Part shown: one piece after another, positions 12,409 through 23,450 of the stretch | Layout of the letters: the number at the start of each line of letters is the position of its first letter | Numbering within the stretch: position 1 is the first letter of the stretch | Assembly (NCBI GenBank): GCA_017590115.1 | Contig: JAGGNK010013558.1 | Span: forward strand, 18,122,574-18,186,573 | Origin: Montifringilla adamsi | Lineage: Eukaryota; Chordata; Aves; Passeriformes; Passeridae | DNA: 64,000 nucleotides | Direction of reading: 5' to 3' | Made by a program: the position numbers and the translations under genes | Notes under the pieces: generated by a model | The model's input: the letters and a program-made list of their open reading frames with translations, nothing else | Told to the model about the DNA's origin: nothing | Databases searched by the model: none

Positions 12409-15400
12409 AGAGTTTTATTATTTTTGTCTTTTAATACAAAGACTTACAGCTAAAAATGAGATTAAAAAGACAAACTTCAGTGGTATTTTAGTCTAAGGCT
12501 GACTTAGACTTTACTAGAGCTACTGTGATACTCAAATTTTCAATATTGGGTTACTGGCAGAGCAGATCTGTGCAAATTTTATGTTAATAGACCCCAGAAA
12601 GAAGGAATAAATTGTGAGCTAACTCAGTGACAAATTATCATTCTGTGAAGAGCATCTCACCTAAACTGATGGAGAATTTCTGTAGAAACTCCTACCATGA
12701 AGCCATTCCACAGTGATTTTACTCACGTATCTTACTCAGTGAGTCGTGGTTGTGCCTTGCTGGTGCGAATCTCAGGATAACACCCGAGATAACCCTGGGA
12801 TGGGGGCAGGCATCAGTCCAAGGAGAGAGATTTCTCCACAGCTGCAGATTCCACAGAAGGATCTCTTTCCTTATCTCCCCTGGTTTTCAGCTGCTGTGTC
12901 TCTATCAGCTAGAAAGCCCCAGAGTTCCCTCCTCTGCAAGGGTTTCAACACAGCCTGGCCATGGGGTCTCCACTCCACCCCCTAGACTGTGTTGTGTGGG
13001 AGGTCAGGAATGCTGCTCATGTTCCATCCAGGGAGTAGCAGATTTTTCCCTACAACTTCCATACTGTAATCTTTTTACCCTCACTCATCTCCCTACAACA
13101 TCTCACCATACTGCAAGTCATCTTTGAGGACAAAAAAAAACCCCCCCAAATCAAACAAACGTGAAAAACTCTGCAGAAAAAGTCACACTGCACAAGAAGG
13201 TTGCTTGAGGCAGCTAGCTCCAGATGAAATTCAACATTAGGAGTGCCACACTGAGAAGCTACCATTGTTTCTCTACACTTCAATAACCTGGGGACAAAGG
13301 GCTGCACTTTGGAGGCAATGCCATGGGACCATAACCATAATCTCTTACAAAAGTCCCCGGAAATAAGTGCAACATATGGTCTTTGAGCCACCTCATGATA
13401 ATGATTTTTAATGGATGTCATATAATTAATACAACTGTAAATTAAACACCATAAAGATCAGAAAGAATCAAAATATCCTTGCAAATAACAAAGTCACGCG
13501 CAAAAAAATTATTAAACACACACACGCTAGATCAGGACTACATAGATGAGAGAGCTTTATGTAACTTCTAAAAATGTAGGAACAAGAGAAACAATCAGAT
13601 AATCTCTCTGATCCACAAACTATTAGCTTGATTACTTTGCTGAAAGACAAAGAGTAAACACATTTTCACTGTTTATTCAATGTAATTTTCTAACATCCTA
13701 TTTTTTCATAAACATTCAGGAAATACTAATTGAAGATATTTGCTGCTTGTCACCACTGTTGTAATTCACTCAGTGTCCAAGCTTTCTGAACAGATCACAT
13801 TCCTCATTCAAATACTATAAGAGGAAAGCACACATCAGCTTTTTCCTATCACATGACCAGAACTGATGTGGATGAGCCATATATTCCATCTGTGCAGCAG
13901 GAACAGGCACGATGCCTCACGAAGTACAGTTTACTACAGATGCACTACAACATTTGCAAGGAAAAAAATACTGATCTAATCCCTACAACCTGCTCCTCCC
14001 CACAGAATTTTGCAGAGATAACTCAGAAGTGGCTGCAGAACAGAAGAATTGCTCCAGCCATGCCAGTTTCTTCCCAGGAACCAACTTTCCCAGGCAGCAG
14101 TAAGGACCCTCTGACTCCACTAAAAGAGTTTCTGCCAGCCCATCTCTAGCAGACAAATATAACAACTGCCTTGTAATCTTTTAATCTGCCTTGTTGTCAT
14201 TCTTATTCCTTCCTGCATTCTTCTTTGAGATTATTAAATCGCTTGCTAATTTGAGTTCCTTATTAGATCCCTTTACTGTCTAAACCAGGTGATACTTCAC
14301 TTTGTAATCCTGATTCCAAAGATGTTCCATGTGTAAACAAGCAATGAATGTCTCCTAGAGATCACTGGAAACCAGTGCAGGGCAACCTTTTTTATAACAG
14401 TTCAAAGCTGGCGATTTATTTTTTTTAATATTCACCATACAATAACACTCCAAGAACTTACATCCTTTGAAGGAACATGAAGAGCAGATGAACAGAGACA
14501 CAAATCAGAGGCTAACTATTAAGAATTGCCAGTAAAGTTCCAACAGCCTCCAGCATCTCATCCATGCATTGCTACATTAGCCTGTTGAAGTAACCAACCC
14601 ACAGAGATGTGTCAGCTGGGCATGCAAGAGCAAAGCGAAGTTAACTGGATCAGGCAGTCCTGCTCTGGCTACTCAGAACCACTTCTCAGACATAACACCA
14701 CACAAATCACATGGGAGTTGAACGGTCTCAAGACATGGGAGTAACTGCAGTTACACAAGGAACAAACTTCACCCCATCTCTGTACTGCCAAAATTGCCTG
14801 GCAAAATTGTCAGACAAGCCTTTTTCCCCTCAATATTTTCCTCACAGCAAGCCAACAATCCTGGGTACAAAGCAGAAGCCCTCTAATTTCACAGGAATTC
14901 CCAAAGCAGAACACAAGCCTTTTGCCCACTCTATCAATGTGTTCCCTACCTTTTCATCAGGGCATTGCTTCTACACTTTTCCTCTCTTGCTGTCAGCCAG
15001 GCTTTAACATAAGACTTCTTGTTAAAGTTTCATTCCCTATAGAAACAGTAAAAATAAGAATCAAACAATGAACACATTTGTTGAAACTTACTTTCTGCAC
15101 ACTTCACTGCACCAGTCACATGAAATGAACACTGTAGGTTGCTGTAGGACTCCTTGCTAAGATAAGGTTACATATCACTTCACTAAAAAAGTAAATTAAA
15201 CCAGACTTTAAAGCTAAGAAACAAAATATCAAATTTTATGCTGCATTGATATTTTAAGAATGCAAACAACACTTAATGCTTTAAACCAAAATAAATCAAA
15301 TAAGAAATGAGCCAGCCACTTCAAATTACTTCACCTCTTCCATTATTTTCTGACAATCAATACCTTCTGCGTCCATTCCTATGTGTTAGCCAACTATCAA

Positions 15401-15839
15401 AGTGTTCTCTCAGCCCAAGAACCTTTCAAAACTACTTCAGACCATTTTTCTTTGCAAAATTCAGATATTTAAGCAGATCCTTCTTAGTCCACAATCAGCA
15501 TCTTTCATCTAGTCACCCCAATTCCTCTTGCAGTGGGTGATACAGTCTTCTTGCCCTTTACTGCCACAATTCAGAATTTTTCTTCAGATGTGGTGAACAC
15601 CAGCATGGCCACTTTTAAACATTGGTATCACCACAGACAGCTTGAACTTGCGTTTTACACTGAGAAACTTGCAAGCCCAGTGCTACCTTGGAGCCTTTTG
15701 AAGCAGCAGTTTTGCTACTTCAAAATCCACAGGACTGAGGATAGCACCTCACTGGAGGCACTGAGACTCTGGGCTCCTAGAACAAGTCATTAGCATCAGC
15801 AAGGCTGTAGTAAAAAGTGAACTTTATTTGAAGGAAGCT

Positions 15840-15868
15840 TCTATTCCCCCAAGACTTGGGGGAATAGA
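15840..15868. repeat. Perfect 14-bp inverted repeat, 1-nt loop
   Basis: TCTATTCCCCCAAG at 15840-15853 is mirrored by its exact complement at 15855-15868 around a single A. It is a near-palindrome with a C5/G5 block, in otherwise AT-rich intron. Confidence 0.95.
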
Positions 15869-18800
15869 CTTAGTTGTAGAACACTCTCAGAAGAATATGG
15901 TGAGAAGACTGCAGCAAACAAAGCGTAACATAATAGAGGCTGGGAGCAAACATTTCAGGAGGGTTGGTGCAAATCATGAAAGATTTGCTTCCATTCCTGA
16001 AGTGGAAAAATCTGGGGAATTAGATTATCAGAATTGTATTTTTGGGATCACAAAGTTCAAGGTTCTGTTCATAATACCAGTCTACAAGGCCATTTCTTTG
16101 AGATCTCACAGGAGCATCCAGCACTGTTAGCTCACTGCTCTGACAGCCCAGAGAGGGAAGGCAGCCCCAGCGACCTCGAACCCACACAGCACCACGGACC
16201 TGCACCAGTTACAGCCAGGTACTTTCCAGTACCTGACTTTGAACATTTTCACTCAAGACTACAAAGAGAGAATGCAGGAGCAGCACAACATAATTTTCTC
16301 CAACTATACAATCGTTAATATCAAGCTTCCAGGAGTGCCAGAAATTATAAATTTTGGGATCACCTGCAGACCTCAAGCACAGCTGGAAGAAGTCCAAGAA
16401 GTAGGCAGCATTAACACGATTAATTTCCCCACGGACACTTCAAAAAAACTTCTTTTCTAGTCAGCTCTCTGGAAAACCAGTGAGGAGACTTAAATGAAAG
16501 CAAAAAACATAAATTTAGGAATCACAAGGAACACAGCCAGAACTGCTGCCAGTGTACTTGCAAGTATTACTATTTTGTATTACTTGCAGAACTTATTTAC
16601 AACTAGTTTCTTGTCCTCTACATATCAAGTAAAGGATCTACTTCTTCAAGAAACCAGAATGCAAAGGACTTACATCATTACTCAAATACAAACAGAACTT
16701 CTCACAGCATTTTCATTTTTAGTAGGACTTGGTCTGTACTTCTTCTTCCCATTTTCTACTACAGTTACACAAACCACAGCAACAGAGAAAACAGGGCTAA
16801 AGTGATAAATGGCATTACTTTTTAGACCCTACTGCACAGATCTGCACTCAGTGATGTTAGACAATACAATAATTCTCAGGAAGCCACCAGTCTCCACTAA
16901 GCTCCCTTTGATGCTGCATCAATTTTTATTAGAAAAGAAGAAAATCGACAATAACCCAAGAGAAAATCTAAGATTTTTCTGCTGTGCATCACTGGGCTGG
17001 AAATGCTACCAAGCGTTTGGCAGGCCCATTCACAATCATCTGCACCAAGTCATGGTTTACATCGCTCATCCAAACAGCTGAGAAGATAATCAAGAGAGCT
17101 CAGAAAACTTGGCAACAAAGGATCTCCAAGAGGTGCCGGGAAACAAAAAAGTGCTGGATAAAAGCACAGGGACAAAACAAAAGACCATGAATTTGGGAGA
17201 AGAAAACAGGAATGTAGCCAAGAACTGAGGGACAAGCAGACTTGCTCAGCAGTGCTGAGGAAGAAAGAAAGATTAGGCCTAAATTCAGAGGCTAATGTAG
17301 ATTCAGCAGGATGGGTACAGCAAAGCGAGCAGGAACTGGTCACCTACAGCATCAAAGCTCAGAGGAGGAAGCAGAGTAAGTGGCAGGGAGAAGGCAGGAA
17401 GGAATAGACTTCACCCCGAGGGCGAGATCTGGCACATCCCACATCTTCTACACATTTCTCCCTCACTCACCAAACATTCTATTTGTTTGTTTTTCAGTGC
17501 TGTTTGTAGTCTCAATCAAATCAAAGCATTTACTAAGAGGGTCTAACAAGGCTGTTTTGGTGATCATTCCAGTTGTGCCACAGCAAAATCCTGTGAAATT
17601 CAACCCTGCCTATAAAAATTCAGGAAAGGGATGTTCCAGTATCCCACAAGATTCATGAGAGACAAATCTCAGTAGGGCCAGTTTGAAAACTCCCACTTTT
17701 CTTTCTAGATTACAGTATTTATGGCCAAAAGGCACCACCTAAGAACGGAAAGGATTTCTGAAATACAACTGTGTTTGTAGGGAGGGATGCAGAAAACAAA
17801 TTGTAGAAAATCAGGGGGAGGAAAGCCAAAATAAGCACTATAAAATGTAAATATTACTTCATCCAAAGCACAGTTCAGCAGAGTGGCTTGTTCATGTTTT
17901 TGTAGAACTATTTACTATACAACAACTTTTTAAAAGGAGAAGTTCCCCAAACAGAATGTTCTATTTTTCTTGACACAGTAGATAAAGGCAAATGAAAATA
18001 GAAAATCTTCCAATATTGAGCTTCAAACCCAAAACCTGCCACTGAAAATGTCAAAGTCCATCAACCAAGAGTGACAGAAGTGACCTGCTTTCACCCTGCC
18101 ACATTTGGACACACATGCTGACCTCAGTTTTGTTTTGAAACCATTCTCTACCCAAATTAAATTTTGAATTCATGATGTGATAGAAGAAAAGACAGGTGGG
18201 AATTGTTTCTAACACCTTTTGCAACATTTAAAAACACACTTTGAGACTTAGAATGTTTTTATACGATTTTTCTTTTCCTTTGGCCAGCAAAAATGTTCTG
18301 TAATGTGAGAAAACGGGACCCAACCAGACTGCAAATTATAGACAGGGACAGCCATGCACAGACTGCATGTGCAGGGCTGGAACTGCTGCCTGCAGATCAT
18401 CCACACCCCACTGGAAAGGTTTAATGGAGGGATAACACTCACTAATACCTCTCTCATCCAGCAAATCTCTACATCCACTTACCAAAACGTTTAGCATCTA
18501 TTCCACAGAAAAAGAAGTGTGCAAGTACCACTACCAGCTCAGCTGCAAATACATCAACCAACTACCATGTATTGCTGGGACAGTTTCCCAGCCAGCAAAG
18601 CAATAAAAAACAACATTAGGGTCTCCTTCTGAAAATCACCACAAATTAGCTGAAGAGCAGTGATATGCCAAGGTAACTATTGCTGATCCTGATCTTGGAG
18701 TTAGGAATTTTGAGAATAATTCCTTAGGCCCGCAGGTTTCTTCTGAAGCTCAAGGCAAAACCAAAATTCAAGAGTCCCGCCCACAAAACCCTTCTCTGTG

Positions 18801-20213
18801 TTTGCATAAAGCTTGCACACAAGGTGGGGGCTATCTCTTGGGACTTTTTTAATTTACATACATGTACTTACACATCACACTTATTGCCTGTTCACTTTCA
18901 TTTCAGATGGCCAAACTGAAATAACTTTATTAATTAGCATTAATGATTTTCCTGACCCAGATTTTTAAAAGTCAAAATTTATGGTGAATATTAAACAGGG
19001 AGGATATAACTGGCTAACTTCTAACACACTCCTTATTCTTTTCATCCCATTTTTAGGCCACAGTTCCTCCTCCTTTCACTCCTCTCCCATTATTACTTAG
19101 TTCACTCTATATCAGCCTCCACAGTAACCATTACCTAATGTACCCATTAGACACATTTACATTTTTCATATATATATATTAGATAATGCAATGTATTTTA
19201 CATCTGATATATTGAAAAGGTAAAAATACACAATTTAAAATAGTCAGGCCAGCCAACACTTTCTGAGGTCTTTCATTTCCACTTCTCAATTTCCTCCTGG
19301 TACTGTTTCTGAGCTCTTTAGGGAACTACCAGTGACCAGTTCTGCATCACAGACTGCTACTGAAATGAGTGTTATAGATCAAACCCCTGGGCATCACTGC
19401 CCTGCATGGTTTAATTTTGTCTCTGGAGTTTGTGGGAGCACTTAATAAGCATCAGCACCCTATTTCCACAGCAGCCACAGACCAAACTTTCAGATCAGGC
19501 ACAGACTAAAACTGAACTGAAGGACAGCAGAAAACATCCAAGGATTATTGTTCCATACAGCAAAGAACCTCATTCATTTCAAGTAATTAATTGGTCAGTT
19601 CCAGTGCTAGAAACAGCTGATTTTTAACAACAGTTGAGCAGTAGTGATGCTTCCACAGCTTAGACATATTCATCCTCTACCTGTTGGCTGCCATCAATTA
19701 AAATACTGTATAGCTGGCTTTAGCTTCCACAGGATTTGCTGCTTTTAGTATGGCAAAAAATTGTACCACAATTTGTGTCTGCAGTAGCAGATATTATTCC
19801 TATACAGAATTGATATATAAGTGAAGAGACCCAAGGGCATTTTCTGTGCTCTTGTCACCAGCCAGTGAAGCTAGAGCAGGACAAGGGACAGGTGATCTGA
19901 GCCCACCACACCTGCACCCTTGCATGAGGGCAAGCTCAACCCCAACTCTCTTCAAAGGTCCTACAGTTTTACAGGTTTGGTTTTGGAGGGGGATTGCAAA
20001 CTGGGGAGGGAACAGCCTGATTTGGATTTTGGGCTTTTTTTTTGTTTGGGTTTATTATGAGTCAGCTTAACAAAAGTTTAAAATTTGAATACCTCCCAGA
20101 GAAGCCTGATCAAAATACTGTAACAAGCAAGATAAACATACTGGAAATACACCAATCATCACAAATTGCATCATGCTTTGTTAAGGCACTCATATAGAAT
20201 TTATTTTGGTGGG

Positions 20214-20234
20214 TTTTTTTTTTTTTTTTTTTTT
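20214..20234. repeat. Poly(T) run, 21 nt
   Basis: An uninterrupted run of 21 T on the plus strand. It could be the tail of an old minus-strand retroposition, but no adjacent element is recognisable. Length is likely to vary between individuals and to be prone to assembly error. Confidence 0.9.
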
Positions 20235-22547
20235 GTTCTTTCATTATTAGTGTTATTCAATATTACAGTTCTTTCCAGGAAACTTCTGAAAAAATACCTG
20301 AGTTTTACATCAACACATGTATCAAGACCACTGGAACCTGTCACACAGCAGCATAGCTGGAAATCACCAAACATAAATCTGAAATACATTACAAGGCTAT
20401 ATTGACTTTTTATTTTTTAATCCAACGTAAACTGGGCAACATTTGGCCTCCAAATTTCTGGTCATACCAACACCATATTTAAAGACTCAGGTCAAAGTTG
20501 AGGAAAGGACAAAAAACGGAAAGAAGGCTTCCTGCAAATCTTCATTTCAGAAGATAAATTTAAGACTGAGAAAGCTTTCGACTAAGTACCTATTGTACTA
20601 TTCCCATTCCAACCTGCCTGTGTTTGGCCAGGAAGCACAAATGTTTCTGCAGCCAGTGTTATAAAAAGCATTTCAACCTACTATGACTTGCAAAACTAAC
20701 AGCAACTCAGCTGCTAGGGAGCATGATGGAAATAAAAAAGGATGTTGAATATTTAAGTGACGCTGCAAATTTCTTGTTCTTGTATTAAAACCTCAAGGTT
20801 ACCAAACCCCATTATCATTCAGCTTGGTCTAGGAATTGTCTTCCTCTCTGAAGAGTCACAAGACAGTTTTCTCCAGCTTTCACACACTACAGCAGGAATT
20901 AACCTAGAAATTAGTAAACCCTCAATGCAAAATCCTGCAGATTAAAAACTGACAGACTGGCTTCTGGCAGTGGTGGTGCCCACAATTCTTCTGTAAGAGC
21001 CACACAGAACAGCTGTATTAGTTACAACCTCACTCCCCTTAGGGACCAGTTGGCTTTACCCTCTACCTCTCCACTTTCCCTTTCAAGCACATATTTGAAA
21101 TAGAAGCAGGTTATTGACATTGTTTCTAATGCTTGACCTGCATCAGCTGCGTGCACCTGAGCCCTATAGTGTGTGCCAGGCTATGTCAATATTTGTGCTT
21201 TTTCTAACTAATAATTAACTCTGACTATATTAACTAGATAACTGCTAATATTGCCATTAAAACATATAGTAATTCCATTAAGCACCACACTGGGGTTATG
21301 TCATACAGAATGAGCTGAAATACAAACCTGCAACCATACATCTACAAAAAATATGAATACTCAGAGGTATGAAAATCTCAAATACTGGGAAAGTATTTTT
21401 AAATAAGCCCCTGCTTAAAGAAAATAGTCCTGGCTTTTTGTCTTACTGCTTACAGAAGCAGATCTTATATTTTGTACTGCTTTCTAATAAATCTACTTTT
21501 TAGAAGAGGCCATTGGGTAAATCCTGTTCCAAAGGGGCACAAGACACTCAGACTTGAGGAAAGTACTCATTCAGCTGGAGCCCAACATTTCCAGAAGTAA
21601 AACACGTACATCACAGAAGCTCTTAAGGCTGTAGAGAAGCTTAATCTTTTTTTTTTTTGTCTTTAAGGTTCCATGCAATTTTCCCCTTCCTCAAGCTAAC
21701 CACAGAAACTGTAATGCTCTATTTTTGATAATTAAACTATTTCAATGCCAAGTCACGATAGCCCCTAAAAACCAGCTCCCTTTACCAGAGCTCCACTTTA
21801 ATGCTCACTTTAAATAAACTTACAGACTCCTCAATACTCTAAAAGCTAGATGAAGTTTCTCCAGTACTCTAAACATATGACTTTAAAACAATATGAGAAA
21901 AGCAAGAAACTCTCACAAAGTAAGACTTGCATGCTAGACACACAAACCAGAAATAATCCATTTACTCCCCCTCGACCTTTCTTGGCTAGACTAACTCAAT
22001 TAGTATCCTTAAACCACCAGACACTTGCCAAGATAACATATTTGTGTTTAATCATTCAAAAAGTGAAATATTATGTACTGTAATGTAACACTTTTTACGG
22101 AAACCTCCAGTTGAGCAACAGTTCCAGAAAAAATTGTGAAATGAAGTAAAAAGTTGCCCAGAACACCATACTTCCACTCAGTTAATTCAAAAGAATTAAG
22201 TTTCAGAACTAGGCAGAAAGTCAAGACCTCATTTTTAGCAAAGTAGAAGCGGCACATTTTTAAACGCAGCCTGTTTGGAATAACTTCGGAATAGCAACCA
22301 TCACTGGGAAGTTATTGAATACCATCATCCCCTGGCCAGCAACTTGTGCCACACGCAGACCTCATGACAGAGCGACGACAAAAATGCCAGGGCTAATTTC
22401 TACAGCGCGTTGCATCAATCCAGGTATAGGATAACCCAGGCTGCCGAAGGGAAAGTCGGGACAGAAACACGCACCGTGGGGCCGAGCACCGCCGGGCAAT
22501 TCCGGCTGACGCAGCGGTGCTGCGCGGAAAACCCGCACATGGCTCCG

Positions 22548-22716
22548 GGGACACGCACACACACGCGGACCGGGGGAACGCGCACGTTCGGGGTTTGGGC
22601 ACCGCACAGGCTCGGGGTTTGGGCACCGCACCGGCACACGCGGATTCGGGGGCACGCACACACACAGGGATTCGGGGAACGCGCACACACACGCGGATTC
22701 GGGGACACGCACACAC
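22548..22716. repeat. GC-rich tandem repeat in the DENND4A CpG island
   Basis: Imperfect units built from (CG)CACACACACGCGGATTCGGGG and TCGGGGTTTGGGCACCGCA recur several times, giving alternating purine-pyrimidine CA/CG tracts. Unit length varies. This is a local minisatellite next to the assembly gap. Confidence 0.8.
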
Positions 22717-22937
22717 CCCGGCCCGCCGGCGTGCAGCCCGTACAACATGGCAGGTCGGCGGCGAGGGCTCGGCCGGCCCCGCGGCCCCGCCGCCCGGGGA
22801 GCCCCTCAGGCCCGGCGGGGTCTGGCGGGAGTCTCAAGCCGGCGGGCACAAGGAGAAAGTTTTCCCCCCTCCCACCGCGGCCCAGCGGAAAGTTACCGCC
22901 GCCCCCGCGCCGCCTCAGCCCCCGGCCCGCCAGCGCC

Positions 22938-22956
22938 NNNNNNNNNNNNNNNNNNN
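22938..22956. other. Assembly gap (19 N)
   Basis: Nineteen unresolved bases sit in the most GC-rich part of the island. The true size is unknown. Any motif or transcript start across it cannot be judged. Confidence 1.
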
Positions 22957-23051
22957 CCGGCCCCGGAACGCGGCAGCGCCCGACCCGCGGCATCGCCTCG
23001 GAGAACCCCCCAGCCCGCGCCCCGCGGCGGTGACAGCCCCGCCGCGCTCAC

Positions 23052-23230
23052 CTCAGGCGGGTGCCGCGCTCCCCGGGGCGAGGAGCGGGTGGTGAAGGGG
23101 TTCGGGGGGCAGCGCGCTCGGTGCCCGCGCCCTTATCTCATCCCAGCGGAGCCCGGCTCGCCCCCGCCGCCTCCCGCCGTGTGGGCGGCTCAGGCGGGAT
23201 CCCCCCTCCCCTCCGCCGCCATCTTGGCTG
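23052..23230 (-). other. DENND4A: Proposed DENND4A non-coding first exon
   Basis: On the minus strand, sequence just below the YY1-like motif ends at CTGAG|GTGAGCG, a near-perfect donor, in the middle of the CpG island. This makes it the best candidate for a 5'UTR exon joining to the acceptor at 10342. The upper end (transcription start) is a guess. An alternative first exon could use another good donor, CAG|GTGAGC at 23636/23635. Confidence 0.45.
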
Positions 23231-23390
23231 TCACGGGGCGGGGGAGGCGGGCTGCGACCCGTGATCGCGGCGGGGCGGGCGCGGGACGGCACCCGCCGGG
23301 TTCCGCGGCTGCTGAGGGGGAGGCGGCCGTGCCCCGCTGCCCACCGGGTCCCTTCGGAACGCTCCCCCTCGCACCGCGGGTCCGCCGTTC

Positions 23391-23450
23391 CCGCCTTCCC
23401 CCTCACGGAACGCGGCCCCGCCGCTCCCGCCTTCCCCCTCACGGAACGCG
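23391..23450. repeat. Direct repeat, 24-nt core, period 36
   Basis: CCGCCTTCCCCCTCACGGAA plus CGCG occurs at 23391-23414 and again, identically, at 23427-23450. The sequence before each copy is also nearly the same, so this is a recent tandem duplication at the upstream edge of the DENND4A island. Confidence 0.92.

Larger units (their letters stand above)
10342..23051 (-). other. DENND4A: DENND4A 5'UTR intron (proposed), about 12.7 kb
   Basis: The acceptor at 10342 is clear. The matching donor is inferred to be GAG|GTGAGC at 23051 in the CpG island, so the upper boundary is provisional and further non-coding exons could be hidden inside. The interval is AT-rich and holds a CR1 fragment (about 12240-12408), two perfect inverted repeats (11768-11812 and 15840-15868), a 21-nt T run and a TA run near 19170. 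A more GC-rich patch lies at about 12740-13130. No conserved protein is seen on either strand. Confidence 0.6.
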
